Of a stretch of 64,000 bases of DNA, positions 14,801-26,800 are shown piece by piece. Within the stretch, counting starts at the first letter, position 1. Each line of letters begins with the position of its first letter. The stretch is from Linyphia triangularis (lineage: Eukaryota; Arthropoda; Arachnida; Araneae; Linyphiidae), in assembly GCA_963978545.1 (NCBI GenBank), contig OZ021722.1:40007365-40071364 (forward strand), given 5' to 3'. The notes below the pieces were generated by a model that did not search any database, was not told where the DNA came from, and saw only the letters and a list, made by a program, of their open reading frames with translations. A program made the translations under genes and the position numbers.

Positions 14801-17800
14801 TCCAAACTACTAATACAAAACAAAGAGTTTTATAATCTTTTTTGCAACACTTTGGTAGGATAAGGATTAGAAAATAAAGTGTAACGTCACACAAAAGCTT
14901 TTAGAATTTGTTACATTTTTACTGTTCAGAATTTATAGGATCAGTACAATTTCTTAAGTAACACAACATGCATTTACAATAGTTTCCTTTCATTTAATTT
15001 ATTAAATAATACATATCATTGAAATTTGGTGTTCGTATTCACCAGAAATAGCATTTGTATTTAGTACAAGGCAATTCAATCTTTTTGTTCAAACTTCAAA
15101 AGTTATTGGAAAACCATTGAAATAAAACCTTAAAAATATGAATTGAATTTCCTAAAAATTTTAATAGTTACGCAAGTGGTATCTAAGCTGATGTATTAAA
15201 TACGACCGTCAAAGCAAAAATATTGTTTGATAAACACATGAAAAGAATTTTCCTTATTGTATCAATAATAGTTAAGGTCAGTCGAACTTTAAGAATATAA
15301 TCCTCAATATATATACCCTCATTCATTAGACGATGAGATATTTCATATTCAAAAAAAATAAAAATATTCATATTCAAAAAATTAAATAGCTATTTAAATA
15401 CTATATCCGATGTCATTTTCCATTACCTATATCACATGATAACACAAACATTACTTGGGAAAACAAATAACTAACACGTTCTAGCTATTGATTGAATGAA
15501 CAGGAAACAGGTTATGACATAAAGTTAATATTAGGTTATAAAGAATATGTAGATTGTAAATTGTAAGGAATAAATTGCACCGTAGCAAGGCAATTTAAAC
15601 AAGTAATCAGGCTGGGCTATCAAATGCAATGTCTTTGACAAATACTAATGTGCATGACAAATGTATAGACATGTACTTTGGTCATATGAATAATGATGCT
15701 ACATATTAAATACAGTAGGATAGAACTAATAAAGGTAAGGTTATAATGATCTAGAGGTGTCGATTAATGGAACTTTTAAGTTAAAGCATCATTGTGTCGA
15801 TACAAGTAAAATACCAATAGCGTTTTAGGATTTATCTAGAAGCTCATCTTACCTAAATCTAGTTGAATTTTTTGACAGTTTATAGAAAGCTATCGCGTAT
15901 GCAGAGCATATCTGGTTGAGGCATCTTAGAAAGGATAATGATTTTTTAGAATAGGTTTAACATAGTACAAAAAAAAAAAAAGGAGAAAGATACAAAAACT
16001 TGTGTTTGGATTATGGTGTTAGTTTTTGAGAAATCTAAATATGTATATAATGGAAGAGAGAAGATCTAGGGGGAATTTGATACAGCTGTTTCAAAGTGAT
16101 TTCAAGAGAATTAGAAAACATTTTACAATAGAGTGGTATAAATGGCACAATCCTCCGGACCACATCATAAATGATACAGAAATAAATAGCTTTAGAAAAT
16201 TGCTGGATTTGCATTGGGGGATTTAAAGAATTTAACCAAGTCAAAACTAAGGTATTGAGCTATTAAAATTAAAGTTGTGTACTTTTAATTACGTTTAAAT
16301 CTTAATTTAGTTAAGTAAAATCTGTAACATTTTCTAAATAAAGTTGAAAAAGGATACTAAAACAATTAATGTAACAATGCTTATTCACTATAAATATAAT
16401 AATCATAAACAAATAATTACTTCAATATTTTTCGAAACTACATTTTTCACAACTGCGGGGAACAAATCTGACGCATCCTTGCCTTTTGCAATCATCTGAA
16501 ATTTTTTTATTGCTTTTAAAAAATAGTACAGTATCAGCAAAAAGGCACAGTTAAGAAATTAAAGGAAAAACAAAATCATAGTCAGAAGTCAAAGAACTAT
16601 AATTAGCCTACTCCAATAATCCTTTTCATTGCTTCAAGTTTTAAGACATCCTTGTTGCCATCCAGCATATTTTTAAGATCTTCATGTCTGAAAAAACACA
16701 TTTTAAACAAATATTTATATTTCTTATAAATGAAAAATAAACCTCAGAACTTTTTAAAATTTATGCAATTCTTGAGCCGGGCAATTTTGTGTGAAATACT
16801 TATAGTACAAGAGGCTTTAAATATTGGTAAAATTTTAAATATAGTATTGAACTTGTAATTGACTTCTAATTTAAAATATGTTCTGGTTTGGTTGGATTGT
16901 GCGCTCAGCGACCTATACTTGTGCATAATAACAGCTAATCAGGCCGGGGCCTACCGCTTAGAGTGGATTCCAAATCACAACAAATATCCATGCCTAACCC
17001 GAAAATTCGAACCCAGCACCTTTGGCATGCGAAGTCAGAGTGCTAACCACACAGCCATCAGGGTGGGCAAAAAAATATATATTCTGATAAAGCAAATTAC
17101 ATTTCATATGTTTAGACATTTATTTTGTTCAAATGTTTAAATAAAGACATCAATAGAACTGCTTGACATCTCTATAAAGTAGAAATCCAGTAGTATTGTT
17201 TATAAGAATAAAAGAGATGCTGTAGATAAAAGAAAATCGGCCATATTTTGGGAGGAGCAGAAGCATAAGCTTGCAAAGAAATTTAAAACCAAAGCAATTT
17301 CCATCAGTTTCTGTAAACTATATGACTTATACCAAGTGATTTTTCAAGTTAATGTTAAGGTAAGGTATTGAGAGGATTGTAAAATTCTTCCTAAATTTCA
17401 AGAAATTACAATGTGATAGCAAAAAATATTGCAAGTTATAATAGCTTCCTTTTTTCTGGTCCTGCCAAAATATTAATGTTAGAGAATTTTATTCTGAGGC
17501 CCATTATCTTTTTATGTTTTTTTTAGAAAAATGCATCAATATTAAAAAAAAAACACTTATGTAAATGCTTTAAACTTAAAATTGGTAAATAAACAATTGT
17601 TTCAAATAAAACGCAATTTTCTCTTTAAAGAATGAAGCAATTATTTATTAAATTTGGTTTTCAATGACATGTCATTGTGGATTCATCTGCTTGGCATTAT
17701 AGCAAAATAATATTGATAAAAGAATTAACGGGAAAAAAAGTGTTAATCCAACACAAAGATTTTGGTGTTTAACTGCATGTTGCGGTAGTCTAAAAAATAA

Positions 17801-17940
17801 TTTCTACTACAGTGCTTAACATAATTTACTCACTTTCGATATTCTGTGGAGAAAATACCAGCAGAAGAAATATCATTAGTTGAAAATTCATTTTCTGGAG
17901 AGGTGGCACCATGGTCGTTAGCATAACTTGTTCCCGACAT
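537..17940 (-). CDS. AP3B1: AP-3 adaptor complex subunit beta (20 coding exons, C-terminus off window)
   Basis: Large beta subunit of the AP-3 clathrin-associated adaptor, which sorts cargo from endosome/TGN to lysosome-related organelles. Exons (minus): 17834-17940, 16612-16687, 16421-16495, 14675-14770, 11440-11600, 10625-10691, 10347-10529, 9584-9745, 9048-9145, 7879-7933, 7184-7255, 7041-7103, 6286-6418, 6144-6196, 5385-5552, 4879-5134, 4088-4315, 2151-2578, 754-820, 537-670. All have GT/AG borders and continuous phase, giving 894 codons. The trunk is strongly conserved ([73 protein letters not shown]). After the adaptin N-terminal domain comes the AP3B hinge: a Lys run, then a Ser/Glu/Asp tract (exon 2151-2578) with a duplicated [11 protein letters not shown] unit, then [11 protein letters not shown]. 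The family is about 1,100 aa, so the C-terminal/ear exons lie left of base 1. Start is the ATG at 17940. The AP3B1/AP3B2 distinction cannot be made here. Confidence 0.96.
979..1057. repeat. (AT)n microsatellite, about 79 bp
   Basis: Uninterrupted AT dinucleotide array within an AP3B intron. Open frames across it that encode Tyr-Ile repeats are artefacts. Confidence 0.97.
1330..1400 (-). mobile_element. tRNA-like SINE head, degenerate
   Basis: Read on the minus strand, GGTGGCAGAATGCTTACC resembles an RNA polymerase III box A. A degraded box-B-like stretch follows about 25 bases on. The GGYGGCAGAATRCT core recurs in another tRNA-like segment at 59855-59940, which suggests one SINE family. The 3' body was not delimited. 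Confidence 0.35.
3215..3674. mobile_element. pogo/Tigger-like MITE, 460 bp, TA target duplication
   Basis: The terminal inverted repeats are CAGTAGAATCTCGATTAACC on the left and, reverse-complemented, CGGTAGAACCTCGAATAACC on the right. Each is flanked by TA (3213-3214 and 3675-3676). A second inner motif, TTCCGGATAAA, is also present near both ends. The TIR type (CAGTAGAACCTCG...) is characteristic of pogo/Tigger elements. No transposase frame is present, so the copy is non-autonomous. It lies in the AP3B intron between exons 4088-4315 and 2151-2578. Confidence 0.8.
11725..14358. mobile_element. hAT-type DNA element, 2634 bp, perfect 8-bp target duplication
   Basis: The ends are CAGTGGCGGCTCGTGAGCAG and, reverse-complemented, CAGTGGCGGCTGGTGCAGG. 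They are flanked by identical 8-bp direct repeats GTTTGCAT (11717-11724 and 14359-14366). An 8-bp duplication with CAGTGGCGG-type termini fits the hAT superfamily. G/C-rich subterminal stretches (GTGAGGGAGCCCG; GTGAGGGGGCCCGGG) mirror each other. Short interior frames (12102-12392 plus; 13059-13259 and 13933-14133 minus) are not recognisable as a transposase, so this copy is probably non-autonomous or decayed. An (AT)n array occupies 11773-11814. The element sits inside AP3B intron 4. Confidence 0.85.
11773..11814. repeat. (AT)n microsatellite inside the hAT element
   Basis: Array of about 42 bp of AT dinucleotides close to the left terminus of the hAT-type element. Confidence 0.95.
15975..16230 (+). 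pseudogene. Non-LTR retrotransposon (jockey/CR1-like) RT C-terminal fragment
   Basis: The segment encodes [12 protein letters not shown], then after a frame break [17 protein letters not shown]. This matches the segment after the reverse transcriptase in many LINEs, of the form ERLKELGL..LEERRLRGDLIQ.F. A frameshift and the short length show it is a dead 5'-truncated copy. It lies in AP3B intron 3, opposite to AP3B. The identification rests on one motif only. Confidence 0.5.
16885..17068 (-). mobile_element. tRNA-derived SINE
   Basis: On the minus strand the head starts GCCCACCCTGATGGCTGTG. It contains box A (TGGCTGTGTGGTT) and, about 35 bases on, box B (GGTTCGAAT). This is the spacing of an internal RNA polymerase III promoter. 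A non-tRNA body of about 100 bp follows, down to 16885. The tRNA-like part lacks a clean acceptor stem, so it is a SINE head and not a tRNA gene. It lies in AP3B intron 1, in the same orientation as the gene. Confidence 0.7.
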
Positions 17941-20707
17941 AATGATCACCATGAATTAACTTTTAAGCTCAAAAATTGGATCAAATATGTACCTCACATA
18001 CTACCCATTTTCCAAATCTGAAAAATAGAAACATATATCATAATTTTAGAAACTCATGCTTTAATTCAATTTGAATTAAATCTGAAAGCGAAACAACCCA
18101 CAACACTTCTTCCAAGCCACATGAGCATTTTACCTCTGAATCATGATTTCAGCTGGAGTTTGAATCGGTTATTTCAGAAACACCATCATCAATAAAAATG
18201 CGAAAATGAAAGAATTGTTTTCATAAAGTTAATTGATAGAAGCTTTGTTTAGAAAGGTAACATACCTTTGTTAAGGGCCTTTTCAGTGCAAAAGTACAAA
18301 GTACCAGAACAAAAAGTTCTGGTGAAACGTACAGCACATCAATATTCACTCAACTACCATCTTAAATGGCAGGATTGTCCACTTTTTTTAAAGTGAGACT
18401 TAATGTTTACTCATTTGGAATGAGACAAGGAAATTCCACATAATATACATAGACCACACCTCAAACAAAATTTCAATTGCATCGAACTCGAGATACTATG
18501 TCTTATAAACCATCAGAATTTTTTTTTAATGTTGCTTTCAAGAGAGGGGAGTAGTCTGTTGAAGTATCCAATTCCTTAGGTACATTGTGCACTTCTCTGT
18601 GAACAGTGTAACTGTACTGAAGGAATTACCAAGCTACTTGTTTTGAACACCTGTTTGGCATATTTCAAAGTAAAAGATAAAAATTTTTACTACCGGTTGG
18701 AAGAAACGTATTACACAAATAAACTCCATCACACAGGCAATATACGGTTCATGAGGTTTCAAACTGGTAAAAAATCAAAGCTGATTTTCAAATCTATTAT
18801 GACTTAAATCTATTATGTAGAGAAACTGGAAAAAAATTCTAATTGGTATTTAAGTCATAATAGAAGGAATAAAGATAGAAGAAAAGACGTGACATTGCAG
18901 ATTGAAATCATCTTTCATTTAATTTGCTGTAATTAGGAGAGTTGACAGGCAGTCAAATTTATAGGGACGAATTCCAGTTCTATGTACCGAACATAAAAAT
19001 ATGGCAAGAAGATTATTTAACTCGAAGATTATTATTAAGTGATGTGAAGCCTACCACATTTGGGTTGAGTCTCACTTAGACTGGAGTTGATTTGGGCTGC
19101 TGTGTTTCGATCTAATACCGTCTTTGGCAATTGGTTTGTATTTCACCAATCATTAGGCACCGAGCTTTTAGGTTGGTGCATATCTACGAAAGATAAATGG
19201 AGGAAAGCTTTATTCCAGCAATCTGATAGAGTTCAGTGCTTCTACTGAAAGCACGGATATAGATGGGGATAAAAAGTTTTTTACTTTTTATCCCCTTTGG
19301 AGAAAAAATTCTTCAAGGCTGTAATCTTTTAAGAAATTGTCAAAAGTAAAGTACAATATTAGAGAAAAAGACAAATTTTAAGAATATTAGGGCAAATGCA
19401 AACCCTGACCTATATATATGAAATGCTTTGGTGCAATAAAAAAAAGTAATTTTTTATAGCAAGGTTCAAATGCACAAAAGTCAACAATCACGATGGCAAA
19501 TTTTAACTACAATATATCCCAAAAGGTCAACATGTCGCCAATCTAGTCAAAATTGAGATTTTCATATAGAAATTACATGGGAAAGATAAGAAAATAAAAT
19601 TAATAACTATTTTAATAGTGAGTATGATTAAAGAATAAGAAATATATAAGCTTTTTAGAACAAAAATAAAGTTAATTTTTCTTGTCTGTTCATAACAAAG
19701 TAAATCAGAATTTATTCATGACCTATTTACACAAAACTTGTACTTGGCTCGAATATTTGTTGTACATGTGCTATTTTAATGATGATATACTTCAAATAAT
19801 AATAATAAAACTCATATCTAGTTGTAAAAGCACTGAGTTTTTAAATAAGAATTTAAAGCACCCCCAGTAAATTTAGTCGAGTAATCAATACAATAGGGAA
19901 TGCGGAATAAAACAAAGATCACAATGATTTTAAAATAACTTTAAATATAACGTTCTTTGAAAATAGTTTAATGTAGAAATGTTGATTAATTATGTAAATA
20001 GCTGTAAGGAAAAAAAAACATTAATTAGTAACAGTAGGTTTCTTTCACCGATTTTTCTTCGAAAGCAACAAAAATGTCCCACTTCCAGAGTGTCCAAACA
20101 ATAAAATTTTTAATGAGAAGTAAAGTTAACAACAATTTAAATTGTAACAGGTAATTTACGATTCGAAAACTGCTGATTACGAAACCATTTAAAACATAAC
20201 TTCGCTACTCTATATGCCCCACACCTGAACAATTCAACATTGTAACATGCATAATAGACTCAATTTCTGAATTTTTATCTAAAAAGAACTAAAAAAATCA
20301 AGAAGCTGAAATAAGTTATCTTTAAAAAACAAAAGTATCTAGGGTAGCAGACAAGCGAGCTGCCAAACATAAGTTTTTAAAACGTAAACTAATTACAATT
20401 ATTTCTTTTATTATAATGGTGCTTTCATTTCATTGAAGTGATCAGAAAGGTGTGCAAGTGGAAATAATCATAAAAAATAATAATGTAAATTAAATACCAT
20501 CACCGGGTTATCACATCATATTGCTACGAAGTCACTATCAAAATCACGCATGAAAAATACAAACAAGTTGAGTTGTAATTGAATGGTTTCGAAATGTCAG
20601 AATGTTACTGCCCTATTTCAATAAAACATAACAAACATAAAACTTATATATTTTCAAATAATACATGAATAAAAATAAATATTGGTCATGTAAAAAAATT
20701 TTCAACC
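17941..20707. other. Spacer between divergent AP3B and SCAMP; no gene recognised
   Basis: This holds the presumptive AP3B 5' UTR/promoter just right of 17940, then about 2.7 kb of AT-rich sequence. Short open frames here (for example 19682-19870) have no family features. AP3B and SCAMP are transcribed away from each other. Confidence 0.5.
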
Positions 20708-21105
20708 TTACTTCTTAATATCAGTGGGTTTTTCTACCTTAGTAAAAATTTCATCCTCACTTAGTTTAAAATCCTGCATTCCTTTGAATCACAAGACAAA
20801 TTTTAATCAATGATTCAGTAACTCACATCCACGATTTTACTCTTGTTACTTTAAACTAGCTCATAATCATCTAATAATTAAATAAAATAAACAAAAAGTT
20901 ACTCTGGTTTACTGCGCATGTGAGCTGTTTCCCACTCCACTGTTTTAGTTGAAATGGCAATACCCTTTTTCCTACCTTCCTTAACCAGATGTTTACTTAA
21001 AAACCAGAACCGTTTTTCATGCAATTTTGAGTCATCAACCGTAGCAAGGATCTTATAATTGATTAAGCCTTGACATTGTGTGCAATATAACTGATTGCTT
21101 TTCAC
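20708..21105 (-). CDS. Possible small two-exon gene of unknown function
   Basis: I do not recognise this protein. An open frame at 20914-21105 contains HEKRFWFLSKHLVKEGRKKG and ISTKTVEWETAHMR. It can be spliced at a GTAAAC donor (20913-20912) to an exon at 20708-20781, giving RMQDFKLSEDEIFTKVEKP and a stop. Phase is preserved and the composition is protein-like (charged, no low complexity). No in-frame ATG lies before the conserved-looking part: the frame opens after a stop at 21106-21108, so the start exon is missing or the locus is a pseudogene. It would be divergent from SCAMP, whose ATG is only 48 bp away. It could instead be chance coding-like sequence in the SCAMP promoter. Confidence 0.35.
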
Positions 21106-21153
21106 TTATAACTCCTTCTAGCTCTCCCTTTTTGTTTTGAAACGAACATAAGT

Positions 21154-23850
21154 ATGTCTGGATTCGACGCTAATCCATTCGCTGATCCTTTTGCAAGCAG
21201 TCCGTTTTCGGTAAGTATTGACATGCTTGAATTTTATTTTATAAATCGAACTTTACCTATTTTAATTGGTATCCTTATTATTTATTGGGTTGCCCAGGAT
21301 TAACACAACATTGGCCAAGCAAGGTAATAGGTGAGAAGACCTGCACGGGATTAAATGTTAAATTATGGATGAACCTTATATGCTCTTAAGATATTATGCA
21401 AGCGACAAGTACCTAATCAAAGTATTTTATTTCACGAAAAAACTTATAATTGAAAGGAAACACCTTCAAAAAATTTAAAAATACTATACAGGAATCTGGT
21501 TTGAGCAAATTAAAAAACAATTCATGAGCATTAAACATTATAATACATTTCTTAGTATTGCATAAGCAGATATTAACATTTGAACCTTATTACTTGACTT
21601 TAAAGAATGCAGAAGATGGAGAAAATTGAACTCATTGCCTCAAGTGTCTTTCAAGGTTGTATTTATCTTGGTTAAGTGGATCATTTTGTGTTCATTTCTT
21701 TATTTTAGGATCCTGCTGTTACTCGTGTGACAAATCAAGCAAATGTAGCCCAGCCAGGCCTCGATGACTACAATCCGTTTGCTGATCAACAACAATCCCA
21801 ACAGAATGTATGTTTGTTTATTTTTGAAGTTCTTAAGTTATGTTTTTCTCAGTCTAAGTATGAGGATTGTGCTTTTGTTTAGTTACTTAATATTATTCAT
21901 TAGTCTATGTTTTCATATTGTTTTTTTTTATGTGCTGTATAGCGGGATTATTGATCCACTGGGTTGTTTTTACATTGTATCTAACAAATGGTCGACATGT
22001 TTGTTTTCAGATGACTGTTAAAAAATTCTGAAAACTCAAGCATAAAGTTTTCTTAACTGCTTAAATGTTGCAATTAATGAAAATAAATAACCTGATCATA
22101 AATTTGAGTTATTTTGTATAGTGTTGGGTAATTAAATAATCTGATCATAAATATGGGTTATTTTCAAATATCATTGGCTGTATAAAAAAAGATTACATGC
22201 CTATGTAACTCAATTTTTAAAGGTAAGGTACTAGTAATGTCAGACTTTATGGTGATTGCTGAATTTTAAATAAAATGTGCATGAAATACAATTTTGTATG
22301 AAATCTATTCCTTTTAGAAAACACCTAGTAGTACGCTGCCTCAATACAACACTGCTCAAATGAAGCCAGAGTCTTCTCAACCTGCAGTGATGCAGCCTAT
22401 TTCTGAACCTCCTCCAGCATATAGTCCCACTGCTGCTCAGCCTCTTATATCGGCAGAGTTACAGAGGAAAGAAGAGGTAAGAAGATTATTTATTCCGTTT
22501 AAATAAACTTCATAAAATAGTTTGCTTGGTCGTAGTCTACTAAAATGCTTGAATTCTGCTAACAGAAGGAAGTCCGGTTTTTTGTATGTTTTAAAGTGGT
22601 TTAGGAGTCAATACAAATATGTTTCAAGAAATATTAGTTTTAAAGTCAACAGGGATATTAAAGTGTTATTGCTTTTGCAAGATCACAAATTTTTAGAAAA
22701 TAAAATTTTTAGACATTTCTTTGTTTGTAAAATCTTGTACCTGTGAAGTATTGTTATAAAAGGTAGCATTAATAACAAAATTGTTAGAAAGCGGTTTTAA
22801 GTTTTTTTTTTTTGTTGGGAGGCCTAAAAATAGCTTAACATCTTTTTCTAGCAGTTTTGCGGTAACAATTTTTATTCCCTAAAAATTGTTGGAAATTGAA
22901 CAGAGTAGTCTACACTGTCAGCTCCACATTCATTCCAAATCAATTTTCATACTGCATACATGTTTACATTTTAAACATGACATCAAGAAATAAAATGCTT
23001 GTCAAAGTTAATGCACACAACACTAAAATAAGGGTTCTAGTAATTAATTTAGGTAATTTTTGGCAATTTAACTTTAAAAAAAAAAGTCTATGCATTAAAT
23101 AATTGATAATTAAGAAAAATATACAAGCTTCGTTATTTTCGATGATTAATCAGTCTTTTGGCTGGCAAGTTTTGAACCACTACTATTCTACATCTTGTTT
23201 AGCCTTCAACTCCTTTTATGTAGCCTACTGCATATTTTTGTTAAATCGCCTATTGAGAATCACTAAGAGTTTGAACAGTAGGGACCGTTCTTACCACAGC
23301 CACTCGATATTCATATATTTTGATATCGGAGCTATGAAAGTCGATTTTGTTATCTTGTTAAATGTTTTTAATTATTTCTAGGAATTAAGGAGAAAAGAAG
23401 CAGAACTTCAAGCCAAAGAAGAAGCTTTAAGAGCTGGAACATACGATGGTAAAATTTTTAATTCTTAATTGCAATAATTTTTTGTTGAAATAATCACAAT
23501 AGTTGTCTTTTTCTGGGTGATCTAGGAAGAAGTTGAAATATTTTTGGTGCAAATATTGAAATAATTTTTTATTTATTGAAAAGCATTAGTTTATGGCTGT
23601 GGTATATTCCAATATTATATGTCTATGAGAAGATTGAATTATATCTATTCTTTACAAAGTTTTTAAAGATTTCTTTGAAAAATGTTTTTGGAATGAGGTT
23701 TGTAATTTTATTGAGGACTCCTCTCAAAGTATTTTGAATTCAACTATAGAATTTCTTGATTGAAATTGAATATATTTTTAAAAATTGCGTGCTGATATTA
23801 AATATTTGTCATATACTTATAAGTTATGTTAGTTTAGTTTTATTAATTAT

Positions 23851-23890
<40 letters not shown>

Positions 23891-26800
23891 AGCAAGAGCT
23901 AATAATTGGCCTCCTCTACCAGAATCCTTTTGTGTTGGGCCTTGTTTTTATCAAGATATTGCTGTTGATATACCTCTTGAGTTTCAAAAACTTGTCAAAA
24001 CTATGTATTACCTATGGATCTGTAAGTTTTATTACAATTCTTATCAAAGTCAGTTTTATGAAACACTTTAAAGTTTCATTGTTTGAGTGATGATATAATC
24101 TTTTGGTATAATCATGGGTGTTACATTCTACCTGGTCAAAGAAGACAACACATAACTCTGATTTATCTTTTAATTAACATCAGCCTTTATTTTCACCTAC
24201 TTCACTCAGTGATTTAAACTCTTGATGTTCATTCATTTTTTGAGTTCTTGAAGCTTGATGAGGAGACTAAAATGTAGAAAGAGAAGGATTTATAGTATAT
24301 TTCGTACTATATTATTTTTGAATGACTGCCTTAGTCAAGATTGGATACTCATTAAGTCTTAAGATTTTCAATAACATTCTGTTTAAATTAAGTATTTTTG
24401 GTATAAACGTAATAGAATATATCATAATCAAAACCCTTTTAATGATACCTACAGGCTTGACTTGGAATAATTTTACTGATTCTATCTTAAATTATTATTA
24501 TGAAACTTTCTTCAAATAGTAGTAACACTGCTTCTTGTTGTTTGTTCAAATTTTGAAAACTATTCTATATATATAAAAAAATTAAACAATTATAATTTAT
24601 TTTTATAAGGCTTCCCTTGTAATAAAATATATATATTTTTAAATGAGTATGTTTTTTTTTATTTGTGACTTTTTTAAATCAGAATTCTAAATACTTTTTT
24701 TTCCCTATAAAATAAAAATAGTTGCATTGAAATTTTTTATTAGTAACGGCAATTTGTAGCCATTTTAAATATACTTTTTTAAAAGTTATGGGTACAATCT
24801 TAATAACTTGCATTTATTTTACCAAAACATAATTGTTTTCGTAAAGTATATAATTATTTTTTCTGTTTCGTCTTTGAAAGTTGTACTTTGAAGGTTGTCA
24901 ATTAGTTGTATGTGTGGCCTATTCATCACTTTATGAAATGACATAAAATACCCTTATTTAAATGTTGCCGTTTTCCTTTTGTCTACCATTTTGTAGAATT
25001 GTAGAAGACATACACATTTAAAATTTCTTCTTTGTATGGTTTTATTTTTGTACTACTATATAAATTAGGACCTTCAAAATTACAAAATAGACTTTAAATA
25101 ATTTTTTCCAGCGATACATTTCTAAATGCTTCAATGACGTTTAATTATACTCTGTTTATTCTATTATATGTATTTTTTTTCTTTTTTTTTTTTTAGATTA
25201 TGCTTGTGTCATGTGCCTAAATATGTTGGCAGCTCTAGCTCTTCTGATTGCCGGAGCAGGTTCTGCAACTTTGTTTGGATTTTCACTTTTGGCATTTTTG
25301 CTCTTTACACCTTTATCATTTGTATGCTGGTTCAGGCCCCTTTACAAAGCATTTAGGTACTCATTATTTATATTTTGCATTGTATTTTCTTTATGGAATA
25401 TTATGTATCAATTATACCAAATTTCATGCAATTTCAAATGTCTAACTTATAATTTTTGATTTATTTCAAAAGTTTGTTTAATATAAAGTGAGTGGCGGCA
25501 GTTTTTAAGACTAACTGTCCGAGAAGATTCTAAGGGTTTTATTGATAAATTTTTTAAACTACATAACATACTCCTAAAAGTGTTTCATGATTGAAACACA
25601 TGTTCATATTATCATTCTCAAATGTCTGAATTCAAGTTTTAAGTGTTGCTCTGTTGCTAAGCTAACTTATATGATTGAATCGTTACATTTCCAAATTTTA
25701 TTTTAACAGTCACTGATAGTTGTCACTTCTACACATGTTTCTTAAACAGGATCTTATATCCAGGTACCAAGTGTGTTGAACTTAACATCATTTAATGACA
25801 AATCTCCTCTTTTTAAAGTTGATAGCATCTGATAACAAAACCTCTGCAGTTCAATTTTTTTTCTTTATATATTTTGTTTCACTAATTTGTGAGTTTGTCA
25901 ATAAAGCTGGGGAGAAAACTTGGCCATGAGCATCCAACTTCTAATCCAATATTTTTATTAAAAACATCCCATCTTCTCATAGAGTTACTGTAAAATCATT
26001 AATCTGGTCGTACTTCAAAGCATTTCTGTTTGAGTTTTATGCAATATTACTATTCTTATTGGAGCCTTCAAACTGATAAGTAACACATGCGTGTAGCATT
26101 TATAGTTTTGCCTTAAAGAAATGTAAATTGGATCCTCGTTGCCATTTCCAATGCTTTTCATCGTAATTTAGGGTGGTATGAGAACTTGTCTCAACAAGAC
26201 CTTTTATTTCACATATTGCACCTGTCTGCAGTATTTGTAGTTATGTCTCAAAATATTCCTCTTACACAAATGGTCAGTGTCTTTTAGGACTTGAGTATAG
26301 TGTAGGAGTTGAAAAACTCTTAAAATAACTAAAAGTTATCAATATTTTAATAAAATTGCTTAATATTATTTATGTATGAAAAGTACTTGAATTTTTTTTT
26401 GTTTATGCGATTTCATTCTTATCAGTTAGCAAATGCATGAAATTAAAAACTATAATTTTGGTAAATTTTACAAATTATGATTTCCAATACCTTTTTGTGC
26501 AAACTTACTAAACTTAAGTATATTTCTAACACTTTAGTAGAAAATGATTGTAAAATTTAAAAATTATAAGTTTTAACAGACATGCAGATTCCTTTATTAA
26601 TGGCTAATTGGATAACTATCAAAAGTTCAAAGTTAAAAAGGTATGATTTTATGCGCAGTGTTTTTTTTGTTTTGTTTTTTCCACTATATATTAAGATAAA
26701 TATTTATAAAATATATTTCAGGAAATGTTTCATATTTAAAACATTTTGCATTTTAGGGCTGACAGTTCCTTTAACTTCATGGTGTTTTTTTTTATTTTCT

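Noticed and set aside
16990..17068. Possible tRNA gene (A and B boxes present)
   Set aside because: No acceptor-stem pairing or proper anticodon arm, and a non-tRNA body is attached. Interpreted as a SINE head.
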